Source: Tubulanus polymorphus | Taxonomy: Eukaryota > Nemertea > Palaeonemertea > Tubulaniformes > Tubulanidae | Direction: 5' to 3' | DNA: 64,000 nt | NCBI RefSeq assembly: GCF_964204645.1 | Contig: NC_134027.1 | Coordinates: 5,568,485-5,632,484, forward strand | Shown: in pieces, positions 15,301-29,700 of the stretch | Layout of the letters: each line of letters starts with the position of its first letter | Position numbering within the stretch: the stretch's first letter is position 1 | The notes under the pieces: generated by a model | The model's input: the letters and a program-made list of their open reading frames with translations, nothing else | Database searches by the model: none | Told to the model about the DNA's origin: nothing | Program-made: the position numbers and the translations under genes

Positions 15301-18300
15301 AAGTAGATGCGTATCTCTATTCATATGCGAATCGGAGTCCCATCAGATGACATGTCATGTGGACATCAATAGTTTGATAATGTCCTGGTTCCGTGTTTTG
15401 TTTTTTATTCAGACTTTCCTCGACTTAAAGCAGATTCGGGACAGTACGAATCATTATCCGGGAAATCCGACTCTCGATCGTCTTTGGTGATAGTCCAAAA
15501 ACGTCTTCGCAACGAATTCAAATATATCACATGAAATGAAAAGCAGACGAAAGCAGGAAATGAACTTAGAATAAATGCATTCATCCCCATATTTCAAATA
15601 AGGAAGACGGCAGAGAATTGAGATATTGAGTGTGTTTTGTGCGTTGTGCCCCATCTCCCTAAAGAGTTTTGCGATTCTTACAATTTGAATAGGCGTTTCG
15701 GTAGAAAGGATGGGGCTAGTTTCTTAAACATGAATAACCTCACCTATGGTAGACTTTCTCTACATGCCGATATACATTTATGCTTGAAATACGTAACTTC
15801 CACCCAACATTTGGCCGTATGAACTATTTACGACGCGATTAATTGGAAACATATGTTTTCTTTCATGTACTGCATTATTTACACTCGAAAATAGTCCCAC
15901 ATTCAGTATGAATTGAATGCCAAGTTACATTGCTGCGACAACTGCTACGTCTACCACCTAATTAACGACAGTTATTCGACGATTACATTTAGAAACAAGC
16001 CTCGTGACGACAATTCGGTGCTTGAATCAATGCAGCTCTGACGTTATGATCGATGGTTAGCCATTTGTAACAACCTGAAGTAATAACTGGGACTTTTTCC
16101 ACCAATTCTAGCTAATTACTGGTAAAAGGCATACAGCTACTTGATAATCTATCGACGAAAATCAACGTAATAATTGTATGAAAATATTTGACTTATTATG
16201 ATTTTTTTCTATACCGTTCCATGAAAATCTAATGATTTTTAGAAATTTAAATTACATCTCTTACATAGTTTTATGCAATAATTTCAGCTGCGGCGTTATC
16301 GAAATCTATTTTCATGAATGTTACGTAAAAAATGACAGGACACTAACAATACGCTGCCGCTCTCTGTGTTGATACGCTAAGAGTAAAGGCGTTCACGGAA
16401 CATGCGTGAACGACTGGGAAATCAGTGCAACAGTACCACAGTTGATGTCACCCGGAGCAAATTTACATCATGGGAAATCATATCTTTGTACAATGATTTG
16501 CCTTGGGACTGGCTGAGCTAAACGACAATAGGTCTAATTCCGATTTACACCAAAGAACCGAACATCACGAGATCAGCCATCCGGTATAGTATGCTTCAAA
16601 AAGGACTAATTCCACGCGCCATTCATATTAAAAAGCCATTTGAAAATAATTTAACTTATTCAAATTATCAGGAAACAATAATCGAAGTGAATCTTTTTTC
16701 AAATAGCTAACGATTCGAATGATTTGTTCGAATATACATTATGAATTCTATATTCATCAGTTTTCAGAAAATACTTACAATTAAGTCATTCACCAGGCAT
16801 TTTTCCGTTTTGCTGAAGTTTGTGTTGATAGTAAACTTGTATTATCAACGTATACCAAATCAAACAGTTAACAGCATGTGTCAGCTGCGTGTAATTGATT
16901 GATATCAAACGATTTCCTCGAACCCACACAACGATTTGAAAATCGAAAATTCTTGATGCTAAAAAGCCGAAGATTCAAACTGTTTCAGATTGTTAGCTTT
17001 ATGTTTCGGCCAATTATCATATTGTATCTATTCACGTTGGAATATCGTCGGTTAAGCTTTCATATCCACATTCAAACATCTTCAAAATGTTGACTATATT
17101 CATTGTATTTTGGTCAACAGTTCAAATGTAGATAGCAGGATACGTAACATTTACGTGGTGGAATTTGAATACCTAGTGCGTTATGGTGTCAATTTCTGTT
17201 TTTGTCACTAAAATGTTTCAATTTCAAATAGATTTGTTTTTTTCAAATTATTTTCATCGAGATCGTTGGATCATCAAGTCCTTGGTAAATAGCGACTCAC
17301 GCACTATATGGTTGGATTTTGAGCGCCATTACGTTTAAAAATGCTTTCCTCTGAAGTGTATGCCATTCAGTGCATTCCATTTCAGATCAAGTGTAGCCTT
17401 TCCCATTTTACTCGAAAATGCTTTCACTGGCGGTTTAAGTGGTATCGATATCATAGAATTAATGCCCTGACTATCTAGATAATCCTTAATCGCTATTCAT
17501 TTTTAAAGATTCATTCAAAATGCATTTCTAACATTACATTCCATATGTTTTTGTTCATTGATTTGTTATTCATTGGCTCTGAACCTTAATGCATACTTAA
17601 AAACTATAAAGATTTTAATATCACAAATATCTCAAATTCCAAATCAAGTTAATGATTGCGAACTCGTTGGTGAGTCAAGATTTATGGACATTCTCATGTT
17701 TTATAAATTCTGCTTCATCTAAAACATTTTATTAATGGACGAATGAGTTTGAATTAAACTTCATGGAAGTTGGGAAGTTTTCTATCTTAGAGATAAATTT
17801 ATCATTGCGATAGAAAACTTCCTAAAATGACTGAATTCCGTCTGCGGACAGACAAACCCTGGAACAACGGACGAACGACGGACGAAAAGTGAACGCAATA
17901 GCCTGCTGGGACTTATATCCCAAGTGAACTAAAAAGCTATTGCAAAATTTCTCAGCAGAAAATTGCTTCCTGGAAACCGCTCGTGAAAGGCTTGTCGCAG
18001 TGGTTTCCTGCTCTTCCCTCAAAAACACTCTTAAAAACCAGCGTAAGAATGAGTGCTGGTTATCAATATGTCCCCTGAATTAAATAAGTGAATACTATAT
18101 TTCACTTATACTACCGGGTACTTCTCATTGCAAATCATTTCGTCGATGAAATATTATTATCATTTTTTTAATTGTATAGTAACGACCCGATGCTTATCGA
18201 TAGAATTCATTGAAAGAATTGCACCAAATAACGTTTGGAATGAACGCGGCAGATACAACAGAATTCCATTGTAACATACCATTGTCGCTACGCGTTTTCA

Positions 18301-21300
18301 TTTCTATGATCTCTGGGTTCCATTCCGAATTCTTTGAGCAAAAGACTTGATGAGAACTGTTTCTGGAATTTATTGACATTTGAGTGCAAAAATGGCGCCG
18401 TCAGTGGTATACAAGGACCATCATCGCGAAAATTCTCAAACACGGTAAAATACGGCGCTCGGTGTGCTCGGCAATGAAATATACCATCAATTCTAGAGAC
18501 GTTTTAAGTGAAACCGAGAGAGGGAGCATCAATTACAGGACAACATTAGATTACTTCTTTTGACACATTTACTGGTAAATCGATAGTCGGGATATCAAAC
18601 ATTCATCTATTAGAATGTTAAAATGCGACAGAAGCGTAACGGTACACGTTATTTGGTTTTAATACATATTACCCCAGTAAACATTTTCATGTTGACAATT
18701 CTATGTCCGATTTGCATTTGCCTAATCTGTTTGCACCAACACGAATTCCACCCGACGACAGGTCGATTTTCCAACCAACTAAAAACACCGCTGATTTTAA
18801 CAAAATAGTTTTACTACAAGTTGAAACAAACTATCTTACTAAAGATATATAGTATTACCTCTATTGAATATGTTTAGCTGATGCCAACACGCTGTGTGAA
18901 TTGAATACTGCGATACGGTTCTGAAATTCCACGTAAATGTGGAAATCGTAGATAAAGAGTTTTATTTTAAACGAACTGGCGGCTGCAAAAAGGTTACTAG
19001 AATTAGCATTGTTTATTCCTTTTTGCTGAAACGCAAGCGGCTAAAAACAAATTGGTAGCTGTGATTTATACACAAAATAATGGAATATATTTATAGTTTT
19101 AATAATAATTTCTTTTCTTACTCTCCGTCCAGTTATCGACTGAAACAAACTGACATAGTGATAAATTTTTACTGGCTTTTCGATAACCATAAAAAATTAT
19201 CTCTTCATCCGGCTATAAATATATTTCAGCACAATTTCTTACGTAGGTAGAATCTAGTTGCAACAGGTTGAAAAACAACTAAAGGAAAAATTGTCTATCG
19301 TTTCAATATGTTAAGAGTCGTATCTACCTTTTAAATTAGTTGTATACGTATATGCGAATGGAATAAAAATGTTTAGCCGTCATAAATTGTTTTCCCTAGC
19401 GTTCTAAATGCATTGCTATAATTAACGTCGAGACTTTTTGTGCGTTCAAAGAATACATTACGAAAATGCTATAGCAAAGCAGTAAAAACGCCGGTTTTTA
19501 TATCTCTGAGGACTTTCGGTGGCAATAGCCTCATCAGTACGGCCAGAAACTACCACAGTATATCAGGCAATATATCAAACGTCTCTAGGAGACCGAGTAT
19601 GGAGAATTCAATTAGAGTAGTCATTGTGTGATTAGAGCAATTTTCATTTCGCCAATGTTCCAGGCAGAATTCGAGAGTAATTTTAATGATTTTCGGCTTA
19701 CTGCAACGCCCGGATGGATAAACCGATGTAAATCGCCTCTTCGTAACGCGTAAATGGTGTTGAGGGTCTCGCATATAATTTTTCCCATCAATATTTCGAG
19801 GCACATCCAGACATGCTTTTGCTAAAAAGGTGTTCAAAAACACATCACTACTGTGCATGCTTTTAGCAGTTGATTTCTTTACATTTTTTAAGTTGGCTGT
19901 GTTCATTTTATCGATATGGGATTTTCGGTCATTGAAACGAAGTTCAATAACTTACAAGTTAACTTGTTTTCGACAGGTACGATGTTGGTTTTAATTCCCA
20001 AGGGGCGATATAGTTTAAATGACGTCACACCTTTGTAGTAATAAATCTGTAATGCTTGATACTCAGTTCCTCGGGGACAGAACAAGAGAATCTATTGATT
20101 ACAAGGTTGAGCAGTCAAACGAGAAATAGTTTAATTTTTTTTTACAGGAAACATGTTATTTTCGCTGTAAAGGTTCATCCTTAATCAATTGCCAGTTTAT
20201 ACAGTTGCCTTTTGAGTTAATTTTTACATATAAGACACGTGACATTGGAGGACTGGGCTCCCGATAATGATGCGTGGCCTGGCGTCGGATAATCTTGGTC
20301 TGTTATCACGTTCGATACACTGTCTTGGAGAGCCATAAATATTTTCATATTTTCAGCGTTAACATGATAATGACTTTACGACTTTGGAATGTAGTGGTGC
20401 TTATTGAAACATCTACGACATAGTCAATTAGCAATCGTATATATGTTATGATGTACACGGATCATGTGTAATCGGCTTGCTAGCTATCGGGATTATTAAT
20501 GTATATACCAGTAGAATCCACCATACTGAATATGAATCAAAATTCACTACTAAAACATACATACGTAGATGAAAATCCGAACGCTTACCAAATGCCTTGC
20601 TGAACCGGCAATTGAAAATCTAAAGAATTGTTTACAAGGAAAATAGCTGCAGATCAATGACCGATGTCCGCCGGAGATTAGCCCTTCACATATATATTTG
20701 TGAACCTTGACCCTGAACCTTTAGGGTTTGGGAGATCGAAGCCAATGTGTGATGGGACAAATGAATCACATCTGTACATTCAGTAGATTACATATTATAT
20801 ACACTGCATCCGGTGTGTCGGTCTCAGCTGTGTAAACCATTTCGTTCGATCTAAAGCCTTTAATTAGTTTGAAACTAAACCAATTTGTCCTACCTTTTTC
20901 CTAGAATCTATAATTCCCTTGGTATTATTGTCACAGTGACGACGAAAATTTTCACAGAGCCAATGCAGTGGCGAGCAAGCTCTGCGGGGATACGTGTCTG
21001 ATCCAGCGGAATCAATCGAGTCCTGTCAGTTTCATCGGGAGCTCACTCTCTCATACTGCGGCGTATATCATAAGCACAGTAACCGTACTGTTTAAACATA
21101 CGGCTGACACAGTTCATCAGCCTCATTCTCTTCATTTAGACAAACGAATTACATATCAACCATATGACCTTATTTAGGTATACATAGAAATGTTTTCCCA
21201 GATGATTTCACGATCACCATTAAGGGATTTATCGAAATGAATTCGTTTAAATTGTGGTGAATTTGATTGAAATGATGGGATAAAATGGAGAAGACTAATT

Positions 21301-22426
21301 TTCTGCAAATCACTAAATTGAAAATTTTTTTGGGACAAATTTTGATGAAAACACGGCAGTGGACCAGAATTTTTTTTATCTAATTTGATGTTATTGCAGA
21401 ATATCGGGAGGCGAATCCGTACTCAAACTAATAACAAAAAGGCCGTAAATTCGCATGTACTCATTTATTTGTTGGAATCACCTCTTATTCAAGAATTGTC
21501 ATTCTTGCCAAGAAATTGAATGATGAAAATGAATCAATCATTTGAAAAGATTTTTTCTGACTAATTTCTCTTAACTTATTTTTCCATGAATTTGTTTGAA
21601 AAAGCAATCATTGTTCAACCACCGAATGAATATTCAAATAATTCAAAGATTTGGAAATTCAAAACGAAGAGAGTCATTTATTGACAAAGGTATAAATAAA
21701 AAAGGACGATGGAAGTGATATTTTCTTTTTTTATTTTTGTTACCACAACGAGTGATATTTGTGTTGTAAATGTTTGTCTGGTTTGCCATCTATGAGCGAG
21801 AAGGCGAATGACACCATTATTTGCTTTCGGTATTTCGGTGTTTTATACGTCAATAAACCCCTATCCAGCTCAATAATTTATGGATATGGAACATCAATCC
21901 TGGCAGTATTGATACAGTGTTGATTTCCCTTGATAATATATACATGTTTTACGTCATACCGTTTTCATTATTGTATTGTTAGATATCTCCCGTACACGTA
22001 TTGTGTTATTTCAGATGATTATGATTGAATACAAAACGATAAAACGCTCCCTTGCTGGCTATAAAAACAATCGGTTTTTACAGCAGATGAAACGTATTCA
22101 TTACTAATGCAGCAACAACACAAGCGCTCCATACCGATCACCGAAACCTTGACAACTTTTCTCCAATGAATTTTAGCATGTGTAGTAGTTTTCAGTGGAG
22201 CTGCGTTAGATATTTGCCTCATATTCAGCAATACAATTGTGTTTATTCAAATAGAATAATTACGACGGGTAATAGGTTATTCTTTCGAAATGTATGGTGT
22301 CTTCAAAGTTCTGAATTCAGTGTTTCATTTCCACAAATATATGCACGCAGAGATGTGTAAATATTATCATATCAAATAGTCATAGTTGTCCCTAGGTTGT
22401 TCGAAATGTCTCTATGATAATGTAGA
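9387..22426. other. 13-kb region without a recognisable gene
   Basis: This region lies upstream of the PDZ scaffold coding start and downstream of the glutamate receptor stop, both on the minus strand. It should contain the promoter and any 5' UTR exons of the former and the 3' UTR of the latter, but no signal could be fixed. ORFs here are short, unconserved in appearance and lack paired splice sites. Apart from a hairpin at 17.77 kb, no repeat or RNA gene was recognised. Confidence 0.6.
17772..17823. repeat. Short imperfect foldback
   Basis: The arms GGAAGTTTTCTATC and GATAGAAAACTTCC are perfect inverted repeats of 14 bp. After a small mismatched bulge the pairing resumes (AGATAAATTT against AAATTTATCAT). 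Downstream to about 17890 the sequence is rich in GGAC/CGGA motifs. This looks like a remnant of a short DNA element; no target duplication was found. Confidence 0.55.
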
Positions 22427-25400
22427 CTAGGATGGTATCGGTTCGGCAAAACCTTCGAACGCCCTGTTACGCATTGAATTGTTCGTACGTGAGAGATTAC
22501 TTTGGTCGTTTTGGGCTTCGTTTTTTGCGTATCGTTTCTTCGCCAGAACAACAAAATGCCCGATGACTGCGGCCACAATAGACAAGCCAGCGCCTATTAC
22601 CAAAGCTACAAATACACCGACCATTTCCTTGGCAGTCAGTGGCTTTGTTTCGATTTTCGTCTGTGACGATGAGCTACGATCTTTACACGTCGAATTGCTG
22701 TCGTAATATCTGAAATGACAGAAGATATAATAACATAATAAATGTGATAGGAATTCATCACGTTCTGTGTTACAGTTCATCTACACGATATGTCTTAGTA
22801 TTTTGGCGCAGGATTTATGAAGAACAATAAAGGGTTGCTTTCTGCGCACAATAAAGATTGGTAGCCTACAGCTGCATTAAGACGTTGCATAAACAACCCG
22901 TACTTAGTTTTGATCTTGGAATCCTGATCATCCTCTCTGACTTTCGTGATCGCCTCGTCAAGTCTCCTTTTTACTGGTAGTCCTAACGGCACACCTAAAG
23001 CGTAACGTATTGTGAACGACGGCTGAGAAACTGCAACCAATTCGCAGTCAATATTCACGTAATAACTACTGATTACGGATTCACTAATGAGAATAAAATC
23101 TCCAACTTTAATCTTTTCAACTGCAGCTTCATAAGAAGGAAGTATGCGCACATCTTTTTCTCTGGTTATTGTACTCCAAAGCAGCAACGCCGGATTCGTT
23201 GTCATCTTTTTCAATAAATTCATAGCTTCGCTTCCATCGACAACGCCATATTTTACTTTCCCTTGTGTTGACAGTACATCGAGCGTTTTGATACTGGCAT
23301 CTTCGTTTCGTAGCGTCAGAAATGCCGTCATATTGGCCGTGTAAGAAGCGTTGAAGACGATGGCAAAAAACATAACAAAAGCGATCATGATTCGACTAGG
23401 GATCGAAGTGGGATTGGTTTCAGAGCTTCCCTGGGTCAAGATGGCCGCTATGTGGTAAAAGCTATCACTCAAGTTGATCGTTTCTGTCGTATAATCGATC
23501 CAAGTCAGTAATGTCAACAGAAAACTCATCACGAAAAGTACACCTAGGATCAGCAGCCATAAATACGTATCAAAAGGTTTCAAAAACTGCCAGATAGTAC
23601 GCTCAACTTGTGGTGCTTTCATAAGCAGACTCAATGTCCACGGTATTGTAGCTTCTGTATAGTCAATAACCCGTGAACGATTCACATCGATGCTAAATGC
23701 ACCGCCAGCCATATCAGCTTTCTGAAATGAAATTCACAACGATGGAATGATTAATGAATTGTATGAGACATCGTCCGTTTAATAATGCAAAACATCAGTC
23801 ATCATTTCAGAAATGATAATTTGAAACAGTTTCAATACTGACCCCAACGATGATGTCACCGACCATTCCATTCCATCCCTTTTCCGCGTGATAATGTCCC
23901 ATTTCTCCGTCAGCTACTAGATAAAACTCGTAAGTGAATCCTAAATGTTTGGCATAGGCGTCCATGTAGTCTTTCAACATGCCGTAGGTTTCGTTGATTC
24001 TGGTCACGCCGTTGGCATCGAGATACGTGAAAATAAATGGTGGGTCCTGCAACGTAGATATTCATTTATCCTATTTATATAGATATCACAATGCATTCAT
24101 CATATGTATAGATAAATTCTCCAATATCGGTACAAAGATCTTTGAATAATATTTGAATAACATCTGTACATGTGGAATGAAACTCACCGCTCTGGTCACG
24201 ATGCGAATAGGATCTCGTGAAAATAACGGCATTTTTTTCGCGGGTAGAATTTTTTCGGCTTCTGCCGTAGGACTCACAACTATCGGGCCCTGATAATGTC
24301 TCGAGGTTGCACTAGCCAACTGATGAAAAATTATACATACATATTTATATAGATAGCTTCATGTTTTATGAGTCTTAAACTCTATTCAAGATGCGCAAGG
24401 CGTAACAAACCAAATTTATGTCGAACACGTAAAAGGATCAACAGGCAGTCGCAACACTTGCCTGTAAAAACCCTTTTCCATATCTGGTACCGTAAATCTT
24501 AAAGTAGACAGCACGGCAAAATCGTCCCGAATTCGTAGGGCTCATGACACCAGGCGTAGTTATCCATCTAACTGTAGTTTTGAAGTCCTGCAAGAAGTAT
24601 CAGTAAAAGTAGATTAGCCACAACAGTTGCTGTGGTTTTTCATCAGTCAGTCCCAAATATACGAGCTCTTACCGCAGCTGCCTTCCATATATCGAAGGAG
24701 GAAACGAAGTCAGTGTATGAGTAAAACCCTATCTTAGGAAATCCTGTACCTTTGAGATGTATTAGTGCAGATGACATTGCCGAAATACTGTCCAAAATAG
24801 TGGCGTATAACACCAAACTACCAGCCGGGAATGATGATACCTGTATATTCTTGTGAATATTATTTCCTGAAACCACGTCCGCATTTATGATGTTAAAACC
24901 TTGAACATTTGAATACGACGATTGTAGCAAAGTTTGCAATGTCATTGGCAAGTTTTTGGTGCCCTACAAATAGAAACGATCTAATATCATTCGCTATACA
25001 GTACAGTCAAATCTGCGTCAAATGGGATAATCGGATATAAGTCGGTCGAAATAAGGAGGTACGGGATTTTCCTAATCAATTTTGTATCTTTAAATCAGAT
25101 TTGGTAAGTCATAAACTCGCCTAAATCGGAGAAACATTCAATCCCCAAAAAAAGAGAAAATCGCATTTTAAGATAAGTCGAACGTTTGTTATTGTTTTAT
25201 CCGACACTTTCTTCATGTTAAAGTTAATTGCCTCATAATTTTCTGTAATCAGATGCCATGTGTTTCGGGTTTTCTAAATCCGATTTTCTTCCTTTTTCAG
25301 TCTGATCTTAGGCGGACATATCTTGGGCAATATATAGCTTTATAGAATTGTACATTACCAGATAGGTTAGATACCACGAGTAGAAATGCGTCAACATATC

Positions 25401-26779
25401 CAGACTATGGCTCTGAAAATAGATGGATAATGTAACTTATCGCCTTCATTTTGATGAAAATGCGAATTGAGATAGGCCTAGATGTGTGTTTACATATTTT
25501 TCACAATTCATCAAAAAGTTTAATCGGGTCACTGCAGTTTGCAACAGATGTTTATTCAAATAATTCATTTCAATTCTATATTTCAACGGGGACGTATCTG
25601 TCCCGTGAAAAGGTGAATCGAGTTCAAAAGGCTTATGCATGTTATTTGGATAGAATGTTATGAAACAAATATAGCATCAGTTCAAAAGATACAAAGAACT
25701 TTGCCAACCGCCCACCATCCACGTACTTAAACAAGATCTTACCGCATTTAGAATGCGATGAATATTCTCTTCGTTGGAACTGTGTAGTACGATTTTATCA
25801 TAGCCGAGGTCTCGAACCTCTTTCAGTAATTCTTTCAAGGCGATATCGTTGACATGGCGGTCGATGTAGACAGGGTGGTACGAGTGTTTTGAAAGGGAAT
25901 GTATACCCGTCATAGATGTTTCGCTGTGTTTAAGAAATTCAGTTAATTCAGCTGGAATAAGTGAAGATCGCATTTTGATTAGCCGCCAACTCTCAAAAAT
26001 ATATATTTGAATTGAGCAACGGTTATTAATGACACCATTCCACGTGATCACTTTAAGGGACGGGTACCGTACTAAGTTTTCAAAGCTTTAGTAAGAGTAG
26101 TAATTTCGTCATCTGATTTATCATAATAATCTTACATGCTTCGTCTCCTATAATTGCCGCAGAAACTGCCGTCTTTGGATCCAACATGATAGCGATCGTC
26201 TCAGCAATGACGTCCATAGTGGGCAGTATGCTGTAGTGATTGGTGTTGAAATGTTCGCACGTGTTCAGAGGCCCGGGCGAGATAATAAAATATGGAACAT
26301 CGGCAAACAAAGCTGCTAGTACTGGCTCATAACGTGACATAATGGCACCCAGTGTAAGGTTTCCGGTTCTACTCTTCAGTGCATTTACTGTAATAATTGA
26401 GAACAGAAAGCAGAATAGGCTAAACCGATGCGACCGATGTAAACGTCTGAAACTTGAAGATAATTTTTTTAGAATGATACCTTCTTTATATAAAGTTGGT
26501 GAATACAGTTTTCCTTGAATGTCGAATCGGTGGACAATGAACTGGGGTTCGGTATATAACGAACATAAACGCTCGGCTGCCTTGATGTAAGCTTCATCCC
26601 GACCATCAATCAACACAAAGTCTGATAATCAATCATACATCTAATTATAATTCAAATTGATAATTTATTCGCGACTGTTGCATGCAGGCATGATGTTTTT
26701 TTCACTTACAAATGTTGAACTGTATCGGGTTAGTCGCGATGAAGCCAATTAGGCCTGTGAGGATCCAAATTACATGCAT
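22427..26779 (-). CDS. Ionotropic glutamate receptor-like subunit, complete (10 exons, 841 aa)
   Basis: Exons: 26779-26710, 26621-26481, 26387-26136, 25951-25743, 24963-24673, 24587-24462, 24319-24188, 24046-23843, 23721-22904 and 22709-22427. They total 2526 nt and end in TAG. A hydrophobic signal peptide (MHVIWILTGLIGF) is followed by an amino-terminal domain of about 370 residues. The ligand-binding half S1 begins at RDPIRIVTRA (398-407) and continues as DPPFIFTY and GWNGMVGDII. The conserved ligand-carboxylate arginine is R490. TM1 lies near 529-547, the pore loop has LTQGSS, and M3 has SYTANMTAF (601-609). The S2 acidic ligand residue is probably E689 (ISESV). TM4 lies near 777-802 after YYDSNSTC. 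It acts as a ligand-gated cation channel in the plasma membrane. Subfamily (AMPA, kainate, delta or a lineage-specific clade) cannot be set by eye. Splice oddities: a GC donor after 24462 and a 93-nt in-frame intron at 26388-26480. Confidence 0.93.
24460..24461 (-). other. Non-canonical GC-AG splice donor in the glutamate receptor gene
   Basis: The exon ends with CAG and the intron begins GCAAGT, an otherwise perfect donor with C in place of T. Using it keeps the frame from TRYGKGFLQ into LASATSRHYQ of the next exon at 24319. The nearest GT, four bases further on, would shift the frame. Confidence 0.7.
25004..25360. mobile_element. Possible DNA-transposon remnant in a receptor intron
   Basis: The sequence starts CAGTCAAATCTGCGTCAAATG and carries repeated phrases such as AAGTCGG, AAGTCGAAC and AAATCGGAG, in the style of pogo/Tigger-like non-autonomous elements whose ends begin CAGT. 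Its far end was not defined and no target duplication was seen. It lies in the 779-bp intron between the exons starting at 25951 and 24963. Confidence 0.3.
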
Positions 26780-29700
26780 TTGTGCAGCATCGGTATTTGA
26801 ACCTATTTAGAAACGAAGATTTCGAAACCACGACATATAGAAATATTGGTTATACAAGTGCTAAAAAATGATGGGCTCTGGTAGATTTGACTCGATGTTA
26901 CATAGATTTATTCGTGGGTTTACAATCTAATTCACTCGGCGCGATGTCAATTTTCTCTCCAAATACGTTAATGGATCGACGATAATGGCAATGTGTCGCA
27001 GTGCCGGTAATTGTTTTATGTCGGCGTTTAAGGATGTGACACATAATTCTAGAGTTCCTATCTCCAAAATATATACGACATAAATCTGTAAAATAATTTT
27101 CTAATTTGTTGCGTTTTTCATTTGAAGCGTCAAAACGAATTTTTCTCATCCGTTTTGGTGCACCAAAAACGAAATTCCAAAAACTCTATTCCAAATGGAA
27201 TTTTTTGGAAATTCCGGCTGCTGTTTTCTAAGTTGATATTTCGTCGCCTTAATTTTGCATACCGAACAATTTTCATGATGGCCCGAATCAGCCAAGAAAG
27301 AGACAAGTAATTGTTTAAAAAAATGTATTTCTATTATTCTATAAAAAAAAAAATAAAGCAGCACGTCTCTATTAGCTCATGAGCTTCCCTCACGAGTTCA
27401 AAATGACTGTTTCTAGTTTACCCTTAAAACTGCGATGATACTAATTGATTCTGAAACGTCCGTTGTGGTGTGTTGAAAAATCATAGATATTATTAGAACT
27501 TTGAAAATATATAACCTACCTAATTAAGGTGAACCTGTGATATTTTCCTTTTTATGCATATGTATTTAATTTATTTGTTATCGCTCAGATTTTGTGCTGC
27601 ACAATACGTAAACTATAGTGTCTGCATAATCCCGATACAAATTATATTTCCAACATCAAACAACCTGACACCGAGTGCTAGAAATGAATTAAACATTAGG
27701 ACATTGTATCTAGTTCCCGACATCACCACCAGCTGGCTTTGTCACTGGTACCGTTAAGGGGACAAGAATTCTGATGACGGCACTAGTCATTTCTGAGTGT
27801 AAATGAATATATTTTTATGACCATACCGCCAGATCGTTGTCACTCGATCAACAGAACATCGTACTGATGTTCATAATCACATTTTCTGCGCGAAACGTTC
27901 TTGTTTATTGAGATAATCTGACTCATTCCTCTAAGGTACCATTTGTTGCTGATCGAGGATCCGGCAGTCGGGGTCACAGTTGTCAGTTACGAAACATAGG
28001 TTATCGAATTGGTTATCATTCCCACGAGGAAGGCAATATCGTCGGTGCGGGATAGAACATGTCCAAATCCCTATCCCCGAGCCAACCTCCTGAAGGATAT
28101 TTTTTTACGACGGTGTCCGGTGATAATGCCAGGGGTAAAAATGCCAAAAGGAAACATGCAGAAAATTGATAGATACGTATTTCGTAAAATAGTTAGGCAA
28201 TCGTATAGTAGGAGAAAAATGGTTTTGCTTTGATCTAGTCAATGATAGTAAGCCGATGACCTTTGTAAAATTTAGTACATGTATATGATTTAATACTTTT
28301 TCATATAAACTGTTTTTAAGTAAAAAATGATTGTGTGCATTCACTTTTTAATTTTTTCGTTAATCTAGAAATATTCTAGACGTATATATCTAAACTTTGC
28401 ATTCAATATATAAATCTAATGGTACGTCATCTGGTGTATGCCGTATCCACTGTTAATCATAGATTTACTATTTTATTTCTGTGGAGAAAATAATTCATAT
28501 CATATCACTTAATTCTGTGCATTTTTCTGGCAGTTTTATCAATGGCCTTAATATGATTCTCACAACTCAAATCACTGAAAACCGATTAGCGCTTTCATGT
28601 TATATCATCCTCCTCATCATTTAAATCTAAGATCTACAACTATAATTTCTGAATCCACGGGGAAAAGCAAAGTATCTGCGATGAAACATAAAGAAAAGCA
28701 GAACAACTGTATATCCGTCTCCATGTTTATTTACATATATACAGACAATTATGTACAACGAAATACATCGACTGTTTTAATGAAATACATATGCATCAGT
28801 TCTTTTTCCATTAGTCGTAAAACATTTATCATTATAAATAATGCAATTTCATCACTTAAAAAGCTGTTTATTTACATTATATACAGAAGTTAGGGTCAAA
28901 CTTGATTATGACAGTTGATATTAAGCATAGTTAAAACGTTTCGGCGCAACAGCAACGTAGTTACTTGCATACCTCAGAGGAACACAGCTGAACTGCGAAA
29001 ATGATGTGTTCAACTAACATTAAATGGATGGAACAAAAAAAAACTACGATTCATACACAAATATTTCTGTACATGTCTCCGAATAGCACACGTTATACAA
29101 ACAAAGATTTTTAGCACCTCATAATAAATTAATTTACCAGTATCTTTCCAATATCAAATTTAAATGTTGATCGAGCACTTAGGAAATCCTAATAATGAAA
29201 ACTGATTGTACCTATTACGATATTTATTTAAAATTCGATTCATGATAAAATCTCAACGTGCATCAGATATGTGTCGCAGCTCGTTTATCTTTACATTCTT
29301 GGAACATAAAAACAGCAGATTATAATCATTAAAATTTAGTCATTTATCGTGGTTAAAATCTCAAACATGATGGAAATACTTGACGATTACAGTAGTACGA
29401 TGTACATACACAATCTAATACTAAACTTTCATTTTCTAAATTATTTTCTTCACAGAAAATCACTGGTAGTAATAGTATCATTCTATGCATTTTGATTGTT
29501 GGGAATTCATATGGTACGCACATCTCAGAAAATAAGTACTTAAATGAGTAGATAATTGTTGAGCAATTCTTTAATTCTTTCAGTTAAGACATTGTTTACA
29601 ACACAATTAGTTTTGTTTGAGAACAACAACGAATTTCTTTTCGATATAAAAGATCTAGGCACAACCGATATGCATGAAATTCAAAAATTAAAATTGCTGC

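Noticed and set aside
26388-26480. Continuous 178-codon frame across two receptor exons read as one exon
   Set aside because: The middle 31 codons start with GTATCA, end with TTATTACAG and encode a basic-hydrophobic stretch out of place in the domain, so an in-frame intron is preferred.
28597-28893. 98-codon plus ORF rich in Ile, Tyr and Ser
   Set aside because: The composition is that of translated AT-rich intergenic DNA.
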